Positions 8,694 to 18,008 of a stretch of DNA of 64,000 nt are shown here, in pieces (position 1 is the first letter of the stretch; each line of letters opens with the position of its first letter). The notes below the pieces were generated by a model. That model made no database searches. It had not been told where the DNA came from and saw nothing but the letters and a program-made list of their open reading frames with translations. Source of the stretch: Hyphomicrobiales bacterium (GTDB taxonomy: Bacteria; Pseudomonadota; Alphaproteobacteria; Rhizobiales; Rhizobiaceae); contig UCGV01000026.1 of the NCBI GenBank assembly GCA_900471925.1, positions 248,001 to 312,000 on the forward strand. Direction: 5' to 3'. Position numbers and translations under genes: made by a program.

Positions 8694-8972
8694 TCAAGCC
8701 TTGGCGGCGCGCAGCTCGTCGATCTTGGCACAGAGGTTCTTCAGCACGAAGTATTCCTCGGTGGAAACCTTGCCTTCGTTGACTTCCTGCGTCCACTTTT
8801 CGAGCGGAATCTTGATGCCGAATTCCTTGTCGATGGCGAAAACGATATCGAGGAAGTCGAGGCTGTCGATACCGAGGTCGTCGATCGTGTGGCTTTCCGG
8901 CGTGATCGTTGCCCGGTCGATCTCGCTGGTTTCAGCAATGATGTCGGCAACTTTATCGAATGTAGCGGTCAC
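8694..8972 (-). CDS. acpXL: Special acyl carrier protein AcpXL
   Basis: A 92-residue carrier protein dedicated to very-long-chain 27-hydroxy fatty acid for lipid A. The start is GTG (8970-8972) behind AGAGG, which gives the known AcpXL length; the upstream open frame is not needed. The phosphopantetheine site is Ser37 in GIDSLDFLDIVFAID. The middle of the protein (KWTQEVNEGKVSTEEYFVLK) is typical of AcpXL rather than of housekeeping AcpP. It is the first gene of the minus-strand cluster, 107 bases after the hemN stop codon, so it probably has its own promoter. Confidence 0.97.
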   Translation of the reverse strand: MTATFDKVADIIAETSEIDRATITPESHTIDDLGIDSLDFLDIVFAIDKEFGIKIPLEKWTQEVNEGKVSTEEYFVLKNLCAKIDELRAAKA

Positions 8973-9079
8973 TCGCTCTACCTCTTGGGAAATGAAGATT
9001 CTCCTCCTCATAGGCAAATCCATTTCAAAAGCCAATGCTTTCGTCCCGGTTGTGCGCCAATTTGGCAAAGAGGTGTTGC

Positions 9080-10426
9080 CTAAACAGCAATGGAATGGCG
9101 CCCTTTGGCCTGTGCGAGGTAGCTATCGAACCACGAGGCGACCACCCGGCTAAAGGTTTTTCCGGTTTCCGTGATGCAGAAAACATCCGGTTCGACAGCG
9201 CAGAGACCATCCTGATCCAGCGCCGCGATGCGCCTCGCTTCCGCAATCAGCGGCTCGGCCGCAACCCCGAATTTCGCCCTGAGATCACCGAAGGAAAAGC
9301 GGAAGTCGCACATCAGCCGCTCGATCACATGGCCGCGCAGCCGGTCCTCGTCCGAAAGCGCAAAACCGCGCACCACGGCAAGCCCGCCGGCATCGGCCAT
9401 ACGCTGATATTCGCCCGTCGCCGGCATGTTCTGCACATAGCCCTGCGGCAACCGCCCGATGGAAGACGCGCCTAGCCCGATCAAGACCGGCGCCTCATCC
9501 TCCGTATAGCCCTGGAAATTGCGATGCAGGCGCCCTTCCCTTGCGGCCACCGCCAGCCCATCATCCGCCTTGGCGAAATGGTCTATGCCGACAGGCTGGT
9601 AACCGGCGGATCGCAGCATGGCGGCGGCATGTCGCATCTGCCGCAAGCGCGCGGCCGCATCCGGCAAGATCTCCTCCGGAATCATCGTCTGGTGCTTCTT
9701 CATCCACGGCACATGCGCATAGCCGAAAAGCGCAATGCGATCGGGATCGAGCGTCAGAATATCGGAAACGGTGCGCTCAAGGCTTGCAAGCGTCTGGTGC
9801 GGCAGCCCGTACAGCAGGTCGCAATTGACCGAGCGCACGCCCCGCGCTCTGACGGCATCGACGACGCCCTTCGTCTGCTCGAATGTCTGCAGCCTGTTGA
9901 TCGCTTGCTGCACGACGGGATCGAAATCCTGCACGCCGAGGCTTGCCCGTGTCAGCCCGATTTCGGCAAGCGCCTCATAACGTGCTTCATCGAGATCGTT
10001 CGGGTCCATTTCCACGCTGATAGAGGCATCCGCCGCGAAACGGAAACGAGCTTTCAGATGACTGACGAGGCCGATCATGTCTTCCGGCTTGAGCATGGTG
10101 GGCGAACCGCCGCCGAGATGCAGCGCTGATATGCGCGCCTCAGGGATCAGTTGCGCCACCATGTCGATCTCGTTTTTCAGCGACTTGAGATAGGCGGCGA
10201 TCGGCTCATAGCGCAGTGTCTGCTTGGTATGACAGGCGCAGAACCAGCAGAGCCGGTCGCAGTATGGAATATGGACGTACAGCGAAACGGCAGCACCGGG
10301 CGCGATTTCGTCCAGCCACAGCGCATATTCGCCGGCACCTATACTTGCGTTCAATTGCGGCGCTGTCGGATAGCTCGTATAGCGCGGCACGGGGCCGGAA
10401 TATTTCTTCAGCAGGTCGGTTTTCAA
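9080..10426 (-). CDS. hemN: Oxygen-independent coproporphyrinogen III dehydrogenase
   Basis: A 448-residue radical-SAM enzyme that converts coproporphyrinogen III to protoporphyrinogen IX without oxygen, needed for haem under microaerobic or symbiotic conditions. The [4Fe-4S] cysteines are C56, C60 and C63 in HIPYCDRLCWFCACH. The SAM-binding GGGSP motif follows (LHLGGGSPTMLKPED). The HemN-type C-terminus is present. The gene is divergent from fnrN; two perfect FNR/FixK boxes lie 60-105 bases upstream of its start, so anaerobic activation by FnrN or FixK is likely. Confidence 0.96.
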   Translation of the reverse strand: MKTDLLKKYSGPVPRYTSYPTAPQLNASIGAGEYALWLDEIAPGAAVSLYVHIPYCDRLCWFCACHTKQTLRYEPIAAYLKSLKNEIDMVAQLIPEARISALHLGGGSPTMLKPEDMIGLVSHLKARFRFAADASISVEMDPNDLDEARYEALAEIGLTRASLGVQDFDPVVQQAINRLQTFEQTKGVVDAVRARGVRSVNCDLLYGLPHQTLASLERTVSDILTLDPDRIALFGYAHVPWMKKHQTMIPEEILPDAAARLRQMRHAAAMLRSAGYQPVGIDHFAKADDGLAVAAREGRLHRNFQGYTEDEAPVLIGLGASSIGRLPQGYVQNMPATGEYQRMADAGGLAVVRGFALSDEDRLRGHVIERLMCDFRFSFGDLRAKFGVAAEPLIAEARRIAALDQDGLCAVEPDVFCITETGKTFSRVVASWFDSYLAQAKGRHSIAV

Positions 10427-10485
10427 GGCAGGGATTCCCCTTACGGAATGTCCCCTCTCAAATAAACCTGCCGAGACAGGAAACT

Positions 10486-10499
10486 TTGACCTGGATCAA
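10486..10499. promoter_or_regulatory. FNR/FixK box (anaerobox) proximal to hemN
   Basis: TTGACCTGGATCAA fits the FNR/FixK consensus TTGAY-N4-RTCAA with both half sites intact. It ends 60 bases upstream of the hemN start, a place suited to class II activation of hemN. It may also affect fnrN on the other strand. Confidence 0.88.
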
Positions 10500-10517
10500 A
10501 TCGGAATCGGGTCGGAA

Positions 10518-10531
10518 TTGATAAAGATCAA
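10518..10531. promoter_or_regulatory. FNR/FixK box (anaerobox) proximal to fnrN
   Basis: TTGATAAAGATCAA is a perfect FNR/FixK dyad, 32 bases from the hemN-side box and 88 bases upstream of the fnrN ATG. Two anaeroboxes before fnrN are known in Rhizobium leguminosarum, where they give activation and autorepression; the same logic is inferred here. Confidence 0.88.
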
Positions 10532-10619
10532 GACGTAACCGCAAGAAATCGGGATAGATGACCAGGGGGCCGAGGCGTAACACTTACGCAAGGCCAGGTG
10601 GTCGGATCGGGGCATCGAC

Positions 10620-11342
10620 ATGGATATCGCGCGCAGTGAAGATCCTGACTTGAGTATTCCTGCAGCGTGTCGCGTCTGCGAGGCACGTCACGGCGTCGTC
10701 TGCGGCGCGCTGACGGCCGCACAGCTTCGGGAACTCTGCAAACACTCGATGCGCCGCAAGATCGATGCCGGCTGCGAGATCGTTGCCCAGGGCGAGGAAG
10801 TTTCGTCCTACTCCAACATCATGAATGGCGTGGTAAAGCTCTGCAAGGTGATGCCCGACGGCCGCCAGCAGATCGTCGGCCTGCAATTCGCCCCCGATTT
10901 CATCGGCCGCCCCTTCGTGCCGGAAAGCACGCTCTCTGCCGAAGCGGCCACGCCAACGGAAATCTGCGTCTTCCCGCGCCGCCTGCTCGACCGCATGATC
11001 ACGGATACACCGGAACTGCAGCACAATCTGCATGCGCAGGCGCTGAAGGAACTGGATGCCGCACGGGAATGGATGCTGACACTCGGCCGCCGCACGGCCC
11101 AGGAAAAGGTCGCAAGCCTTCTCTATCTCGTCGCCACGCATGCCGAGCCGGAAACGACCAGCAGCGCCGCCTTCGACCTGCCGCTATCGCGCAGCGAGAT
11201 CGCCGATTTCCTGGGGCTGACGATCGAAACCGTCAGCCGCCAGATGACCAAGCTGCGCAAGCAGGGCGTCATCCAGATCGAAAACAGCCGTCACATCACG
11301 GTGCCCGACATGGATGAACTGGAGCGCCTTGTTACGGCGTGA
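10620..11342 (+). CDS. fnrN: Oxygen-sensing Crp/Fnr-family regulator FnrN
   Basis: A 240-residue transcription factor that carries an oxygen-labile [4Fe-4S] cluster. The N-terminal cysteines C17, C20 and C28 have the FnrN spacing CX2CX7C (CRVCEARHGVVC), and C116 in TEICVFP is the expected fourth ligand. The cyclic-nucleotide-binding-like β-roll spans roughly residues 30-130. The C-terminal helix-turn-helix includes SRSEIADFLGLTIETVSRQM, with the E..SR recognition residues for TTGAT half sites. It is divergent from hemN around two anaeroboxes, which implies autoregulation. Its stop lies six bases from the convergent L,D-transpeptidase. Confidence 0.95.
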   Translation: MDIARSEDPDLSIPAACRVCEARHGVVCGALTAAQLRELCKHSMRRKIDAGCEIVAQGEEVSSYSNIMNGVVKLCKVMPDGRQQIVGLQFAPDFIGRPFVPESTLSAEAATPTEICVFPRRLLDRMITDTPELQHNLHAQALKELDAAREWMLTLGRRTAQEKVASLLYLVATHAEPETTSSAAFDLPLSRSEIADFLGLTIETVSRQMTKLRKQGVIQIENSRHITVPDMDELERLVTA

Positions 11343-11347
11343 TCTGC

Positions 11348-11776
11348 TTACTGCGTGATGACCACGCGCGTATTGGAAAGACCGTTTTCCTGCGTCATCG
11401 AGAAGAACTCGGCAGCATTGGCGGGGTCGAGGCGCACGCAGCCATGCGAGGCCGGCGTGCCCAGCCGCTTCTTTTCGAACGTGGCGTGTACGGCATAACC
11501 GCCATTGAAGAACACGGCGAAGGGCATCGGTGCATTGTCGTATTTCTTCGAGCGGTGATCGCGAGACAGCCACTTGGCGCTCCAGGAACCGGTCGGCGTG
11601 GTATAGCCCTTGCGTGCCGTCGAAACCTTCCAGCGATATTTCACCCAACCATTCTCGGTCACGGTCATCGTCTGCTTGCTGATGCTGATATTGGCAACAA
11701 GCGTGGCGGCCTCAGCTGCAACCGGAGAAAAATGCAATAAGATTACCGCGGTCGCCGCCGCTAAAAACGTCTTCAT
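11348..11776 (-). CDS. Exported L,D-transpeptidase (YkuD)
   Basis: A 142-residue periplasmic enzyme expected to make 3-3 peptidoglycan cross-links or attach proteins to peptidoglycan. Residues 1-23 form a signal peptide ending AAEAA. The YkuD signature is HATFEKKRLGTPASHGCVRL, with the catalytic Cys in SHGCVRL. It is a minimal single-domain form without LysM or PG-binding module, at the short end of the family. It converges on fnrN with only five intervening bases. Of the many rhizobial paralogues, the exact role of this one is not known. Confidence 0.93.
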   Translation of the reverse strand: MKTFLAAATAVILLHFSPVAAEAATLVANISISKQTMTVTENGWVKYRWKVSTARKGYTTPTGSWSAKWLSRDHRSKKYDNAPMPFAVFFNGGYAVHATFEKKRLGTPASHGCVRLDPANAAEFFSMTQENGLSNTRVVITQ

Positions 11777-11913
11777 GGTCGTCCCTCTATCGAACCTTTA
11801 AAGGCTTATTTCTGCCCAACGAGAGAAGAGACTACGGCAATACTTGTTATTTTGCTTTAAGACGAATGGTAATCACATTTTTAACAGGGATGGCTATTTG
11901 AGGGCAGGCCACG

Positions 11914-13431
11914 TCACTCCGCAAACCCGGCCTTGCGGTAGCCCTCCACGAAATGCGCGAGCGTCGCCGCATCGCGAAACGGCTCCGTCTCAGCCCAATG
12001 GCTGATCGAAAACTGCGGATTGGCGACGAGGAACAGTTCAGCCTCGCTGCGAGCCTCCTCGAGCCGGCCGAGTTGCGCAAGGCTCGCCGCCAGAAAACGC
12101 CGCGAACTGGTGCGATAGGTTTCCTTGCGCCGCAGCGTCTCGACGGCACCACCATAGTCGCCCGCCGCATATTGCGCCTGACCGAGCACGAGATAGTACC
12201 AGCTGGCCGGAAACGGGTTCAGCCGAAACGCCTTGCGGATATGCTGAAGCCCTTCGTCGATCCGCCCGGCGAGCACGGCGATATCGGACAGCGCCGCCCA
12301 GGTATCGGCTTCGTTGGGATCGAGCGCGATCGCCTTTTCGAATTCCGCATCGGCTTCCGCAAATTTGCGCTCATAGGCGAGCAGATAGGCCAGCACCCAG
12401 CGGCAGCCCGCATCATTGGCATCGAGTGCCACCGCCTTGCGCGCCAACTCCAGCGCGACACTGCGATCAGCGTCATTAGGACCGCCGTCATGCACCCGGC
12501 CCATCCAGTGGTTCAGCGCCAGCCAGCGATGCGCCTCGGCATAAGCGGGATCGAGCGTAATTGCCCGCGTCAGCATCAGCTGCGTCTCCCGCGCATTTTG
12601 CGGCGCATCGTCCATCAATGCGCGCGCCCGCACGCAGAGATCATAGGCTTCGAGGTTTTGCGGCCGGTTTCTCGGCGGCAGCGGCCGCAGCCGCCCGAGC
12701 AACGCCTCGACGATCTTGCCGGTCACCTCGTCCTGAACGGCGAAAATATCCTCCAGGTTGCGGTCGAAACGCTCCGCCCAGAGATGGTCGCCGCTCTCGG
12801 CATCGACCAGCCGCGCATTGATGCGCACCTGCCCCGCCGCGCGCCTTGCGCTGCCTTCAAGCAGATAGCGCACGCCGAGTTCGCCTGCGATATCGGCTGC
12901 ATCCATCGCCTTGCCCTTATAGGCAAAGCTCGAATTGCGCGCGATGACGAAGAGATCGGGTATTCGGGAAAGATCGGTAATAAGGTCTTCGGTCAGCCCA
13001 TCGGCAAAACCCGCCTGCCCGGCATCACCGCTGACGGTCACGAACGGCAACACCGCAATCGACGGCCTGTCCGGCAACGGCAGACCCTTCCGCTTCGCGT
13101 GGCCAAGCGCCCGGACCGGCCCGGCGAACCTATAGCCGATGCGCGGAACCGTCACGATCCACTCGCCGCCACCTTCGGCAGGCCCGAGCAGCTTGCGAAG
13201 CTGGGCGACCTGCACAGTGAGATTGCCCTCCTCGACCGCCATGCCGGGCCAGGCCGCATCCATCAACTCGGCCTTCGCGAGAATGTCGCCGGGCCGCCCG
13301 ACGAGTGCGGCGAGCAGCCTGACACCGCGATGGCCGATGGCAACAGGTTCGTCATCCCGAGTGAGCACGCCCGCCTCCGGATCAAGCACGAACGGACCAA
13401 AGGCAAAGCGCGCTCCCTGCATAGGGCTCAT
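11914..13431 (-). CDS. Winged-helix (OmpR/CadC-type) regulator with TolB-like and TPR region
   Basis: A 505-residue cytoplasmic protein. Residues 8-105 form an OmpR/PhoB-type winged helix (VLTRDDEPVAIGHRGVRLLA, AELMDAAWPGMAVEEGNLTV, VPRIGYRF). Residues 120-240 resemble the TolB-like segment found in adenylate-cyclase-related regulators (RPSIAVLPFVTVSGD, DGLTEDLITDLSRI, YLLEGSARRA). From about 250 onward there are TPR-type helical repeats (YAEAHRWLALNHWMG, NEADTWAALSDIAVLAGRID). No receiver, membrane segment or cyclase catalytic domain is visible. It is divergent from an MFS gene 134 bases away, a possible target. The signal is unknown. Confidence 0.85.
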   Translation of the reverse strand: MSPMQGARFAFGPFVLDPEAGVLTRDDEPVAIGHRGVRLLAALVGRPGDILAKAELMDAAWPGMAVEEGNLTVQVAQLRKLLGPAEGGGEWIVTVPRIGYRFAGPVRALGHAKRKGLPLPDRPSIAVLPFVTVSGDAGQAGFADGLTEDLITDLSRIPDLFVIARNSSFAYKGKAMDAADIAGELGVRYLLEGSARRAAGQVRINARLVDAESGDHLWAERFDRNLEDIFAVQDEVTGKIVEALLGRLRPLPPRNRPQNLEAYDLCVRARALMDDAPQNARETQLMLTRAITLDPAYAEAHRWLALNHWMGRVHDGGPNDADRSVALELARKAVALDANDAGCRWVLAYLLAYERKFAEADAEFEKAIALDPNEADTWAALSDIAVLAGRIDEGLQHIRKAFRLNPFPASWYYLVLGQAQYAAGDYGGAVETLRRKETYRTSSRRFLAASLAQLGRLEEARSEAELFLVANPQFSISHWAETEPFRDAATLAHFVEGYRKAGFAE

Positions 13432-13565
13432 CTATAGTCGTTTTGCCGGTCCTTGAGAACTTTTTGGATGCATTTAAGGACGTCGCCGCCCCTCTTCTGC
13501 AGAATCCGGCACCGTTGATAGTGCGCCTCCGCGCTCCGTCACACCGATCCGAAAAGGAGAGCGGC

Positions 13566-14729
13566 ATGACCATCGAAAGCACCATAAGTGAACGCAGGGA
13601 TCACCTCCCATGGGCCGCGATGGCCGGCATCATCGCCACGGTTACGGTCTTCGCCATGGTACAGGGGCTGACCTATCCGCTTCTGAGCTTCATTCTGGAA
13701 CGGCAGGGAACACCATCCGGCCTGATCGGCCTGTCGGCGGCGATGACACCGCTCGGCTTCATCCTCTCCTCCCCCTTCATTCCCATGCTCTCGCGCCGCA
13801 TCGGCGCCGGCAGGCTTGCGATCGCCTGCGCGATCCTCGCAGCGGCGAGCCTGATCGGCATCGGTTTGATACAGCAGGTCTGGGCCTGGATGCCGCTGCG
13901 CTTCTTGCTCGGTGTTTTCGCCAATCCGCTCTATGTCATCAGCGAAACCTGGCTGCTCGCCCTCACGCCCGCTGCCCGCCGCGGTCGCATCATGGGCCTT
14001 TATTCCTCCGTCGTCTCAGGCGGCTTCGCCCTCGGCCCGCTCACGCTCGGTCTTGCCGGCACTGAGGGCTGGCCGCCCTTCCTGATCGGCATTGCGGCCT
14101 TCCTCCTCTGCGGCCTGATCGTGCTTGGTGTTGCAAGTCGCCTGCCGGACATGCCTCGGGAGGGTGACGCCATATCGGTCGGCACCTTCTTCACGCTGGC
14201 GCCGTTGCTGCTCTTTTCCGTTTTCGTGGCAGCCGGTTTCGAGCAGATCCTGCTTGCCCTCTTCGCTGTCTATGGCGCAGCCCTCGGCAGTCCCGAACCC
14301 CGCATTGCCGCACTCATCACCTGTTTCATCGCCGGCAATGCCACGCTGCAGATCGTGCTCGGCCGCCTCGCCGAAAAGCGCGGCTCCCGCCCCACGCTGC
14401 TCTTCTGCGTGCTCGCCTCGCTGGCCGGCTGCATGCTCCTGCCCATCACCTTCGACACCTGGCTCATCTGGCCGCTGTTCTTCGCCTGGGGCGGCGTCTC
14501 CTTCGGCATCTACACCCTGTCGCTGATCCAGCTCGGCGAGCGCTTCACCGGCCAGCCCCTCATCGCCGGCAACGCCGCCTTCGCCCTCGTCTGGGGTCTC
14601 GGCGGCATAGCAGGCTCGCCCGCGACCGGCATGGCGATGCAGGTCATCGGCCATCAGGGCCTGCCGCTCTCGCTCGGCCTGCTGAGTGCTGTGCTGGTTA
14701 TTTTGCTGATGATGCGGAGACGAGCCTAA
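13566..14729 (+). CDS. MFS transporter
   Basis: A 387-residue inner-membrane carrier with about twelve hydrophobic segments. The ATG at 13566 follows AAGGAGAG and is preferred to the frame opening at 13443. The motif between TM2 and TM3 is weak (PMLSRRIGAGRLAIACAIL). The protein is of the YcaD/sugar-efflux-like size class; the substrate cannot be read. It is divergent from the winged-helix/TPR regulator and overlaps the convergent cobD by four bases. Confidence 0.88.
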   Translation: MTIESTISERRDHLPWAAMAGIIATVTVFAMVQGLTYPLLSFILERQGTPSGLIGLSAAMTPLGFILSSPFIPMLSRRIGAGRLAIACAILAAASLIGIGLIQQVWAWMPLRFLLGVFANPLYVISETWLLALTPAARRGRIMGLYSSVVSGGFALGPLTLGLAGTEGWPPFLIGIAAFLLCGLIVLGVASRLPDMPREGDAISVGTFFTLAPLLLFSVFVAAGFEQILLALFAVYGAALGSPEPRIAALITCFIAGNATLQIVLGRLAEKRGSRPTLLFCVLASLAGCMLLPITFDTWLIWPLFFAWGGVSFGIYTLSLIQLGERFTGQPLIAGNAAFALVWGLGGIAGSPATGMAMQVIGHQGLPLSLGLLSAVLVILLMMRRRA

Positions 14730-15706
14730 AGCAGGCAGACGAAGAACACGAAGGCAAGCAGCGTCAGCGACATGCAGCTTGCCTGGAAGACCGAGATACC
14801 GGCCTCCACATCGCCCGAGGTTGCCACATCGCGGCCCGTGCCGTTGATCATCGGTTCGCGCACGACGACGCCGGAATAGACGCGCGGGCCGGCAAGCTGC
14901 AGGTCGAGTGCGCCGGCCATGGCCGCTTCCGGGCGCCCGGAATTCGGCGAGCGATGCAACTTGCCGTCCCGGATGCCCACCTTGAAGGCGTCGCGGAAGG
15001 CTGTCGTGCCGCGGCGCACGCCGGCACCGACGGCGATCAGCACGATCGAAAGACGCGCAGCCGGCCAGTTGGCGATATCGTCGAGCCGCGCCGAAGCCCA
15101 GCCGAAATCGACATATTTTTCCGAGCGGTGACCGATCATCGAATCCGCCGTGTTGAGCATCTTATAGAAGAACAGGCCCGGCAGACCGAAGATCGCATAC
15201 CAGAGTGCTGGCGCCACCACGCCATCGGAGAAGTTTTCCGCGAGGCTTTCGATTGCCGCACGGCAAACGCCGGGCTCATCCAGCGTTTCCGGATCGCGCC
15301 CGACAATGCGCGACACCGCCTTGCGCCCGCCGACGAGGCCTTCGTCCTTCAGCGCCGTCGCAACCGCCGCGACATGATCCGACAGGCTCTTCTGCGCCAG
15401 GAAGATCGCCACGCAGAAGACTTCGAGCAGGATGCCGACAGGGCCGAGGAGCATGAAGAACCAGTGCAGCACCAGACCGGTAACGACAGCGAGCGCAGAC
15501 AACACGAGAATTGCCACCACGCCATTCTGCCGGCGCTGCGCCTTGCTCAGGATTTCGCGGTTGAAATGCTGGTCGAAATAGCCGATCGCCCGACCGAAGA
15601 TCGCGACCGGATGCGGCACGCGCGCCCACAGCCATTGCGGATCGCCGATGATGCGGTCGAGCAGGAGCGCCAGAACCAGCACGAGGGAATGTTCGTCAAA
15701 ATTCAT
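14726..15706 (-). CDS. cobD: Adenosylcobinamide-phosphate synthase (CbiB type)
   Basis: A 326-residue integral membrane protein that joins (R)-1-amino-2-propanol phosphate to adenosylcobyric acid. Motifs of the CobD/CbiB family: LLLDRIIGDPQWLWARVPHP near the N-terminus, AESLAENFSDGVVAPALWY in the middle, and RSPNSGRPEAAMAGAL near the C-terminus. Hydrophobic segments fit 4-5 membrane helices. The name follows Rhizobium/P. denitrificans usage. Its start overlaps the cobC stop by four bases, so cobA-cobB-cobC-cobD is a translationally coupled run. Confidence 0.95.
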   Translation of the reverse strand: MNFDEHSLVLVLALLLDRIIGDPQWLWARVPHPVAIFGRAIGYFDQHFNREILSKAQRRQNGVVAILVLSALAVVTGLVLHWFFMLLGPVGILLEVFCVAIFLAQKSLSDHVAAVATALKDEGLVGGRKAVSRIVGRDPETLDEPGVCRAAIESLAENFSDGVVAPALWYAIFGLPGLFFYKMLNTADSMIGHRSEKYVDFGWASARLDDIANWPAARLSIVLIAVGAGVRRGTTAFRDAFKVGIRDGKLHRSPNSGRPEAAMAGALDLQLAGPRVYSGVVVREPMINGTGRDVATSGDVEAGISVFQASCMSLTLLAFVFFVCLL

Positions 15707-16704
15707 CGGTCAAAGCTCCGAAGGGCCGCGGCAAGTCTTGCATCATCAGAAGCGTCGGGCGCAAGGCCGAAGCGCAGCCAGTTCGGCGCATAGTCGAACC
15801 GGCGCACGAGAATATGATGGCGGCAGAGTTCCGTGTAAATGTCGCCGGCTCTGGCGTCGGCAACGAGTGTGAAAAGCGGCGTGCCGCCGGCAATGGTCAG
15901 GCCCGCCCCGGCCAGCACCGCATGGAGACCTGCCCGCCGTTCGGCAATCGCACCGGCGATACCGGACATATCCGTGTTGAGCAGCGAAGCGGCGATGGAA
16001 AGCGCCGGCCCCGATACGGCCCAGGGGCCGAGCCAGTCCTCGAAACGCTCGAGAATATCGCCGCGTGCGATGGCAAAGCCGAGCCTCAGCCCCGCAAGCC
16101 CGAAGAACTTGCCGAAAGAGCGGAAGATGACGAGGTTGGGAAGATCCGATGCCCGCGGCGCAAGGCTCGCCTCCGGGCTCGTATCTCCGAAAGCCTCGTC
16201 GACAACCAGAATGCCGCCAGTGGCCTTCACCAGCTCATGCAGCGCTTCCAGCGTGTCGGCCGCGTGGATCCGCCCATCCGGATTGTTCGGATTGACGACG
16301 ACGACAAGCCCGTGCTGAGCGCCGATCTCGTCGAACCTGTCGACCGTATCGACAACAAAGCCCGCGACCCCGAAGGCCCGCGCATATTCCCCATAGGTCG
16401 GCGACAGGATCGCCACGCGCTTTCCCGGCTGAACCAGCCGCGGCAGAAGCTGGATGGCCGACTGCGTGCCGGGCACCGGCAGCGGCAGGATTGCGCCGCT
16501 GTGATAATGATCCCGCGCCGCGTGCCGCGCCGTCTCCACGAGATGCCGGTCCGGCAGCCGGTGCCAGGCCCTGACAGGAACGTCCGGCAGTGACACCGGA
16601 TTCGGGTTGATGCCGGTCGAAAGATCGAGCCAGTCCTCCAACCGGCCACCGAAAGCAGCCGCAGCAGCGGTAATGCCGCCGCCATGCACGATCGGCGGAT
16701 TCAT
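15703..16704 (-). CDS. cobC: L-threonine-O-3-phosphate decarboxylase-type PLP enzyme (CobC)
   Basis: A 333-residue class I/II aminotransferase-fold enzyme that supplies the aminopropanol linker of cobalamin. The N-terminus reads HGGGITAAAAAFGG with DLSTGINPNP, typical of CobC/CobD. The PLP-binding lysine is in FRSFGKFFGLAGLRLG, and the PLP-contacting segment is VVNPNNPDGR. It overlaps cobD by four bases downstream and cobB by four bases upstream. Gene nomenclature follows P. denitrificans (the Salmonella equivalent is CobD). Confidence 0.94.
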   Translation of the reverse strand: MNPPIVHGGGITAAAAAFGGRLEDWLDLSTGINPNPVSLPDVPVRAWHRLPDRHLVETARHAARDHYHSGAILPLPVPGTQSAIQLLPRLVQPGKRVAILSPTYGEYARAFGVAGFVVDTVDRFDEIGAQHGLVVVVNPNNPDGRIHAADTLEALHELVKATGGILVVDEAFGDTSPEASLAPRASDLPNLVIFRSFGKFFGLAGLRLGFAIARGDILERFEDWLGPWAVSGPALSIAASLLNTDMSGIAGAIAERRAGLHAVLAGAGLTIAGGTPLFTLVADARAGDIYTELCRHHILVRRFDYAPNWLRFGLAPDASDDARLAAALRSFDR

Positions 16705-18008
16705 GCGGCGGCTCCCGTAACATCGATCAGATGCATGTAGGAGCCGGCCACCTGCCCACGCCGCAAGCCGGCCAGGCCGAGATCGTTGCCGAGCGCATCC
16801 TGCGTGGCAAACATCCGGTCGGCCTCCCCTTCGGAAACGAGGGTGGAATAGTGGAATTCATGCGCCGTCAGCGGTCTGTCGAAAAAGGCGCCGTCGAGCG
16901 GTGTGACGCGACGATAGCCGAGATGCCGCTTGCGCGTCTCGTAGCTGGTGACCAGAGGCAGCAGGCCGAGCATTTCATGACGCTCGCCCTTCTCGTCGAT
17001 CAGCCCGTCGCCGAGCACCATGTAGCCTCCGCATTCGCCATAGATGCGCACATCGCGATCAGCCGCAGCTTTCATGCCAGCGATAAAATTTGCCGATGCC
17101 GCCAGCTTGCCGGCGTGAAGCTCCGGGTAACCGCCGGGAAGATAGATCGCATCGGCCGTCTCGGCCGGCGCCTCGTCGGCAAGCGGCGAGAAGAAGGAAA
17201 TCTCCGCCCCGCGCCGCCGCCAGCCGAGCAGCATATGCTCGTAGCAGAAGGCAAAGGCGATATCGCGGGCAACGGCAATGCGCCGACCGAACGGCATCAG
17301 CCGGGGGATATTGGCGGCCGAGGGACGGTTCAGCCCCTGGCGAGCGATGCGCAGCAGGAATTCGAAATTGCACTCTTCGGAAACTGCGTCGGCCGCATAG
17401 TCGATGAACTCTTCGAGCGCCCCATGCTCTCCCGCCTGCACCAGTCCGAGATGCCGCTCCGGCAGCGCCAGCATCGCATCCTTGCGGATGACGGCAACGA
17501 CGGGCATGCGGATCGCCTCAAGCGCCTGTCGCAGCATCATCTCATGCCGGTCGCTGCCAACCTTGTTGAGGATGACGCCGGCAATGCGCACATCGGCGCG
17601 GAACCCGGCAAAGCCGCTGACGAGCGGCGCCACCGATTGCGACAGCCTGGAGGCATCGACGACGAGCACGACGGAAAGCCCGAGCTGGGCCGCGAGATCG
17701 GCCGCGGTACCCCGGCCATCAGCAGCACCATCGAACAGGCCCATCATCGCTTCGATGAGCAGGATACGGTCGCCGGAACGATGCAGCGTCGCATTGGCCG
17801 CAATCAGCTCCGGCCGCATGCCCCAGGGATCGAAATTCAGGCAGGTCGTGCCGCTTGCCGCCGCATGGAAGGCGGGGTCGATATAGTCCGGCCCTGCCTT
17901 GCCGGGCGCCATCGCCACGCCGCGCCGGCGCAGTGCTCTCAGCAGCCCCAGCGTCACCGTGGTCTTGCCGGAACCGGAAGATGGTGCCGCAATCAGCAAT
18001 CCGCTCAT
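16701..18008 (-). CDS. cobB: (Hydrogeno)cobyrinic acid a,c-diamide synthase
   Basis: A 435-residue ATP- and glutamine-dependent amidase for the a and c side chains of the corrin ring. The N-terminal P-loop is IAAPSSGSGKTTVTLGLL and the C-terminal class-I glutamine amidotransferase domain carries the nucleophile Cys in YGECGGYMVLG. Length matches the family (about 430-460). It overlaps cobC and cobA by four bases each. In the aerobic pathway the substrate is hydrogenobyrinic acid, and its product feeds CobNST; cobN is in this window, 7 kb away. Confidence 0.95.
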   Translation of the reverse strand: MSGLLIAAPSSGSGKTTVTLGLLRALRRRGVAMAPGKAGPDYIDPAFHAAASGTTCLNFDPWGMRPELIAANATLHRSGDRILLIEAMMGLFDGAADGRGTAADLAAQLGLSVVLVVDASRLSQSVAPLVSGFAGFRADVRIAGVILNKVGSDRHEMMLRQALEAIRMPVVAVIRKDAMLALPERHLGLVQAGEHGALEEFIDYAADAVSEECNFEFLLRIARQGLNRPSAANIPRLMPFGRRIAVARDIAFAFCYEHMLLGWRRRGAEISFFSPLADEAPAETADAIYLPGGYPELHAGKLAASANFIAGMKAAADRDVRIYGECGGYMVLGDGLIDEKGERHEMLGLLPLVTSYETRKRHLGYRRVTPLDGAFFDRPLTAHEFHYSTLVSEGEADRMFATQDALGNDLGLAGLRRGQVAGSYMHLIDVTGAAA

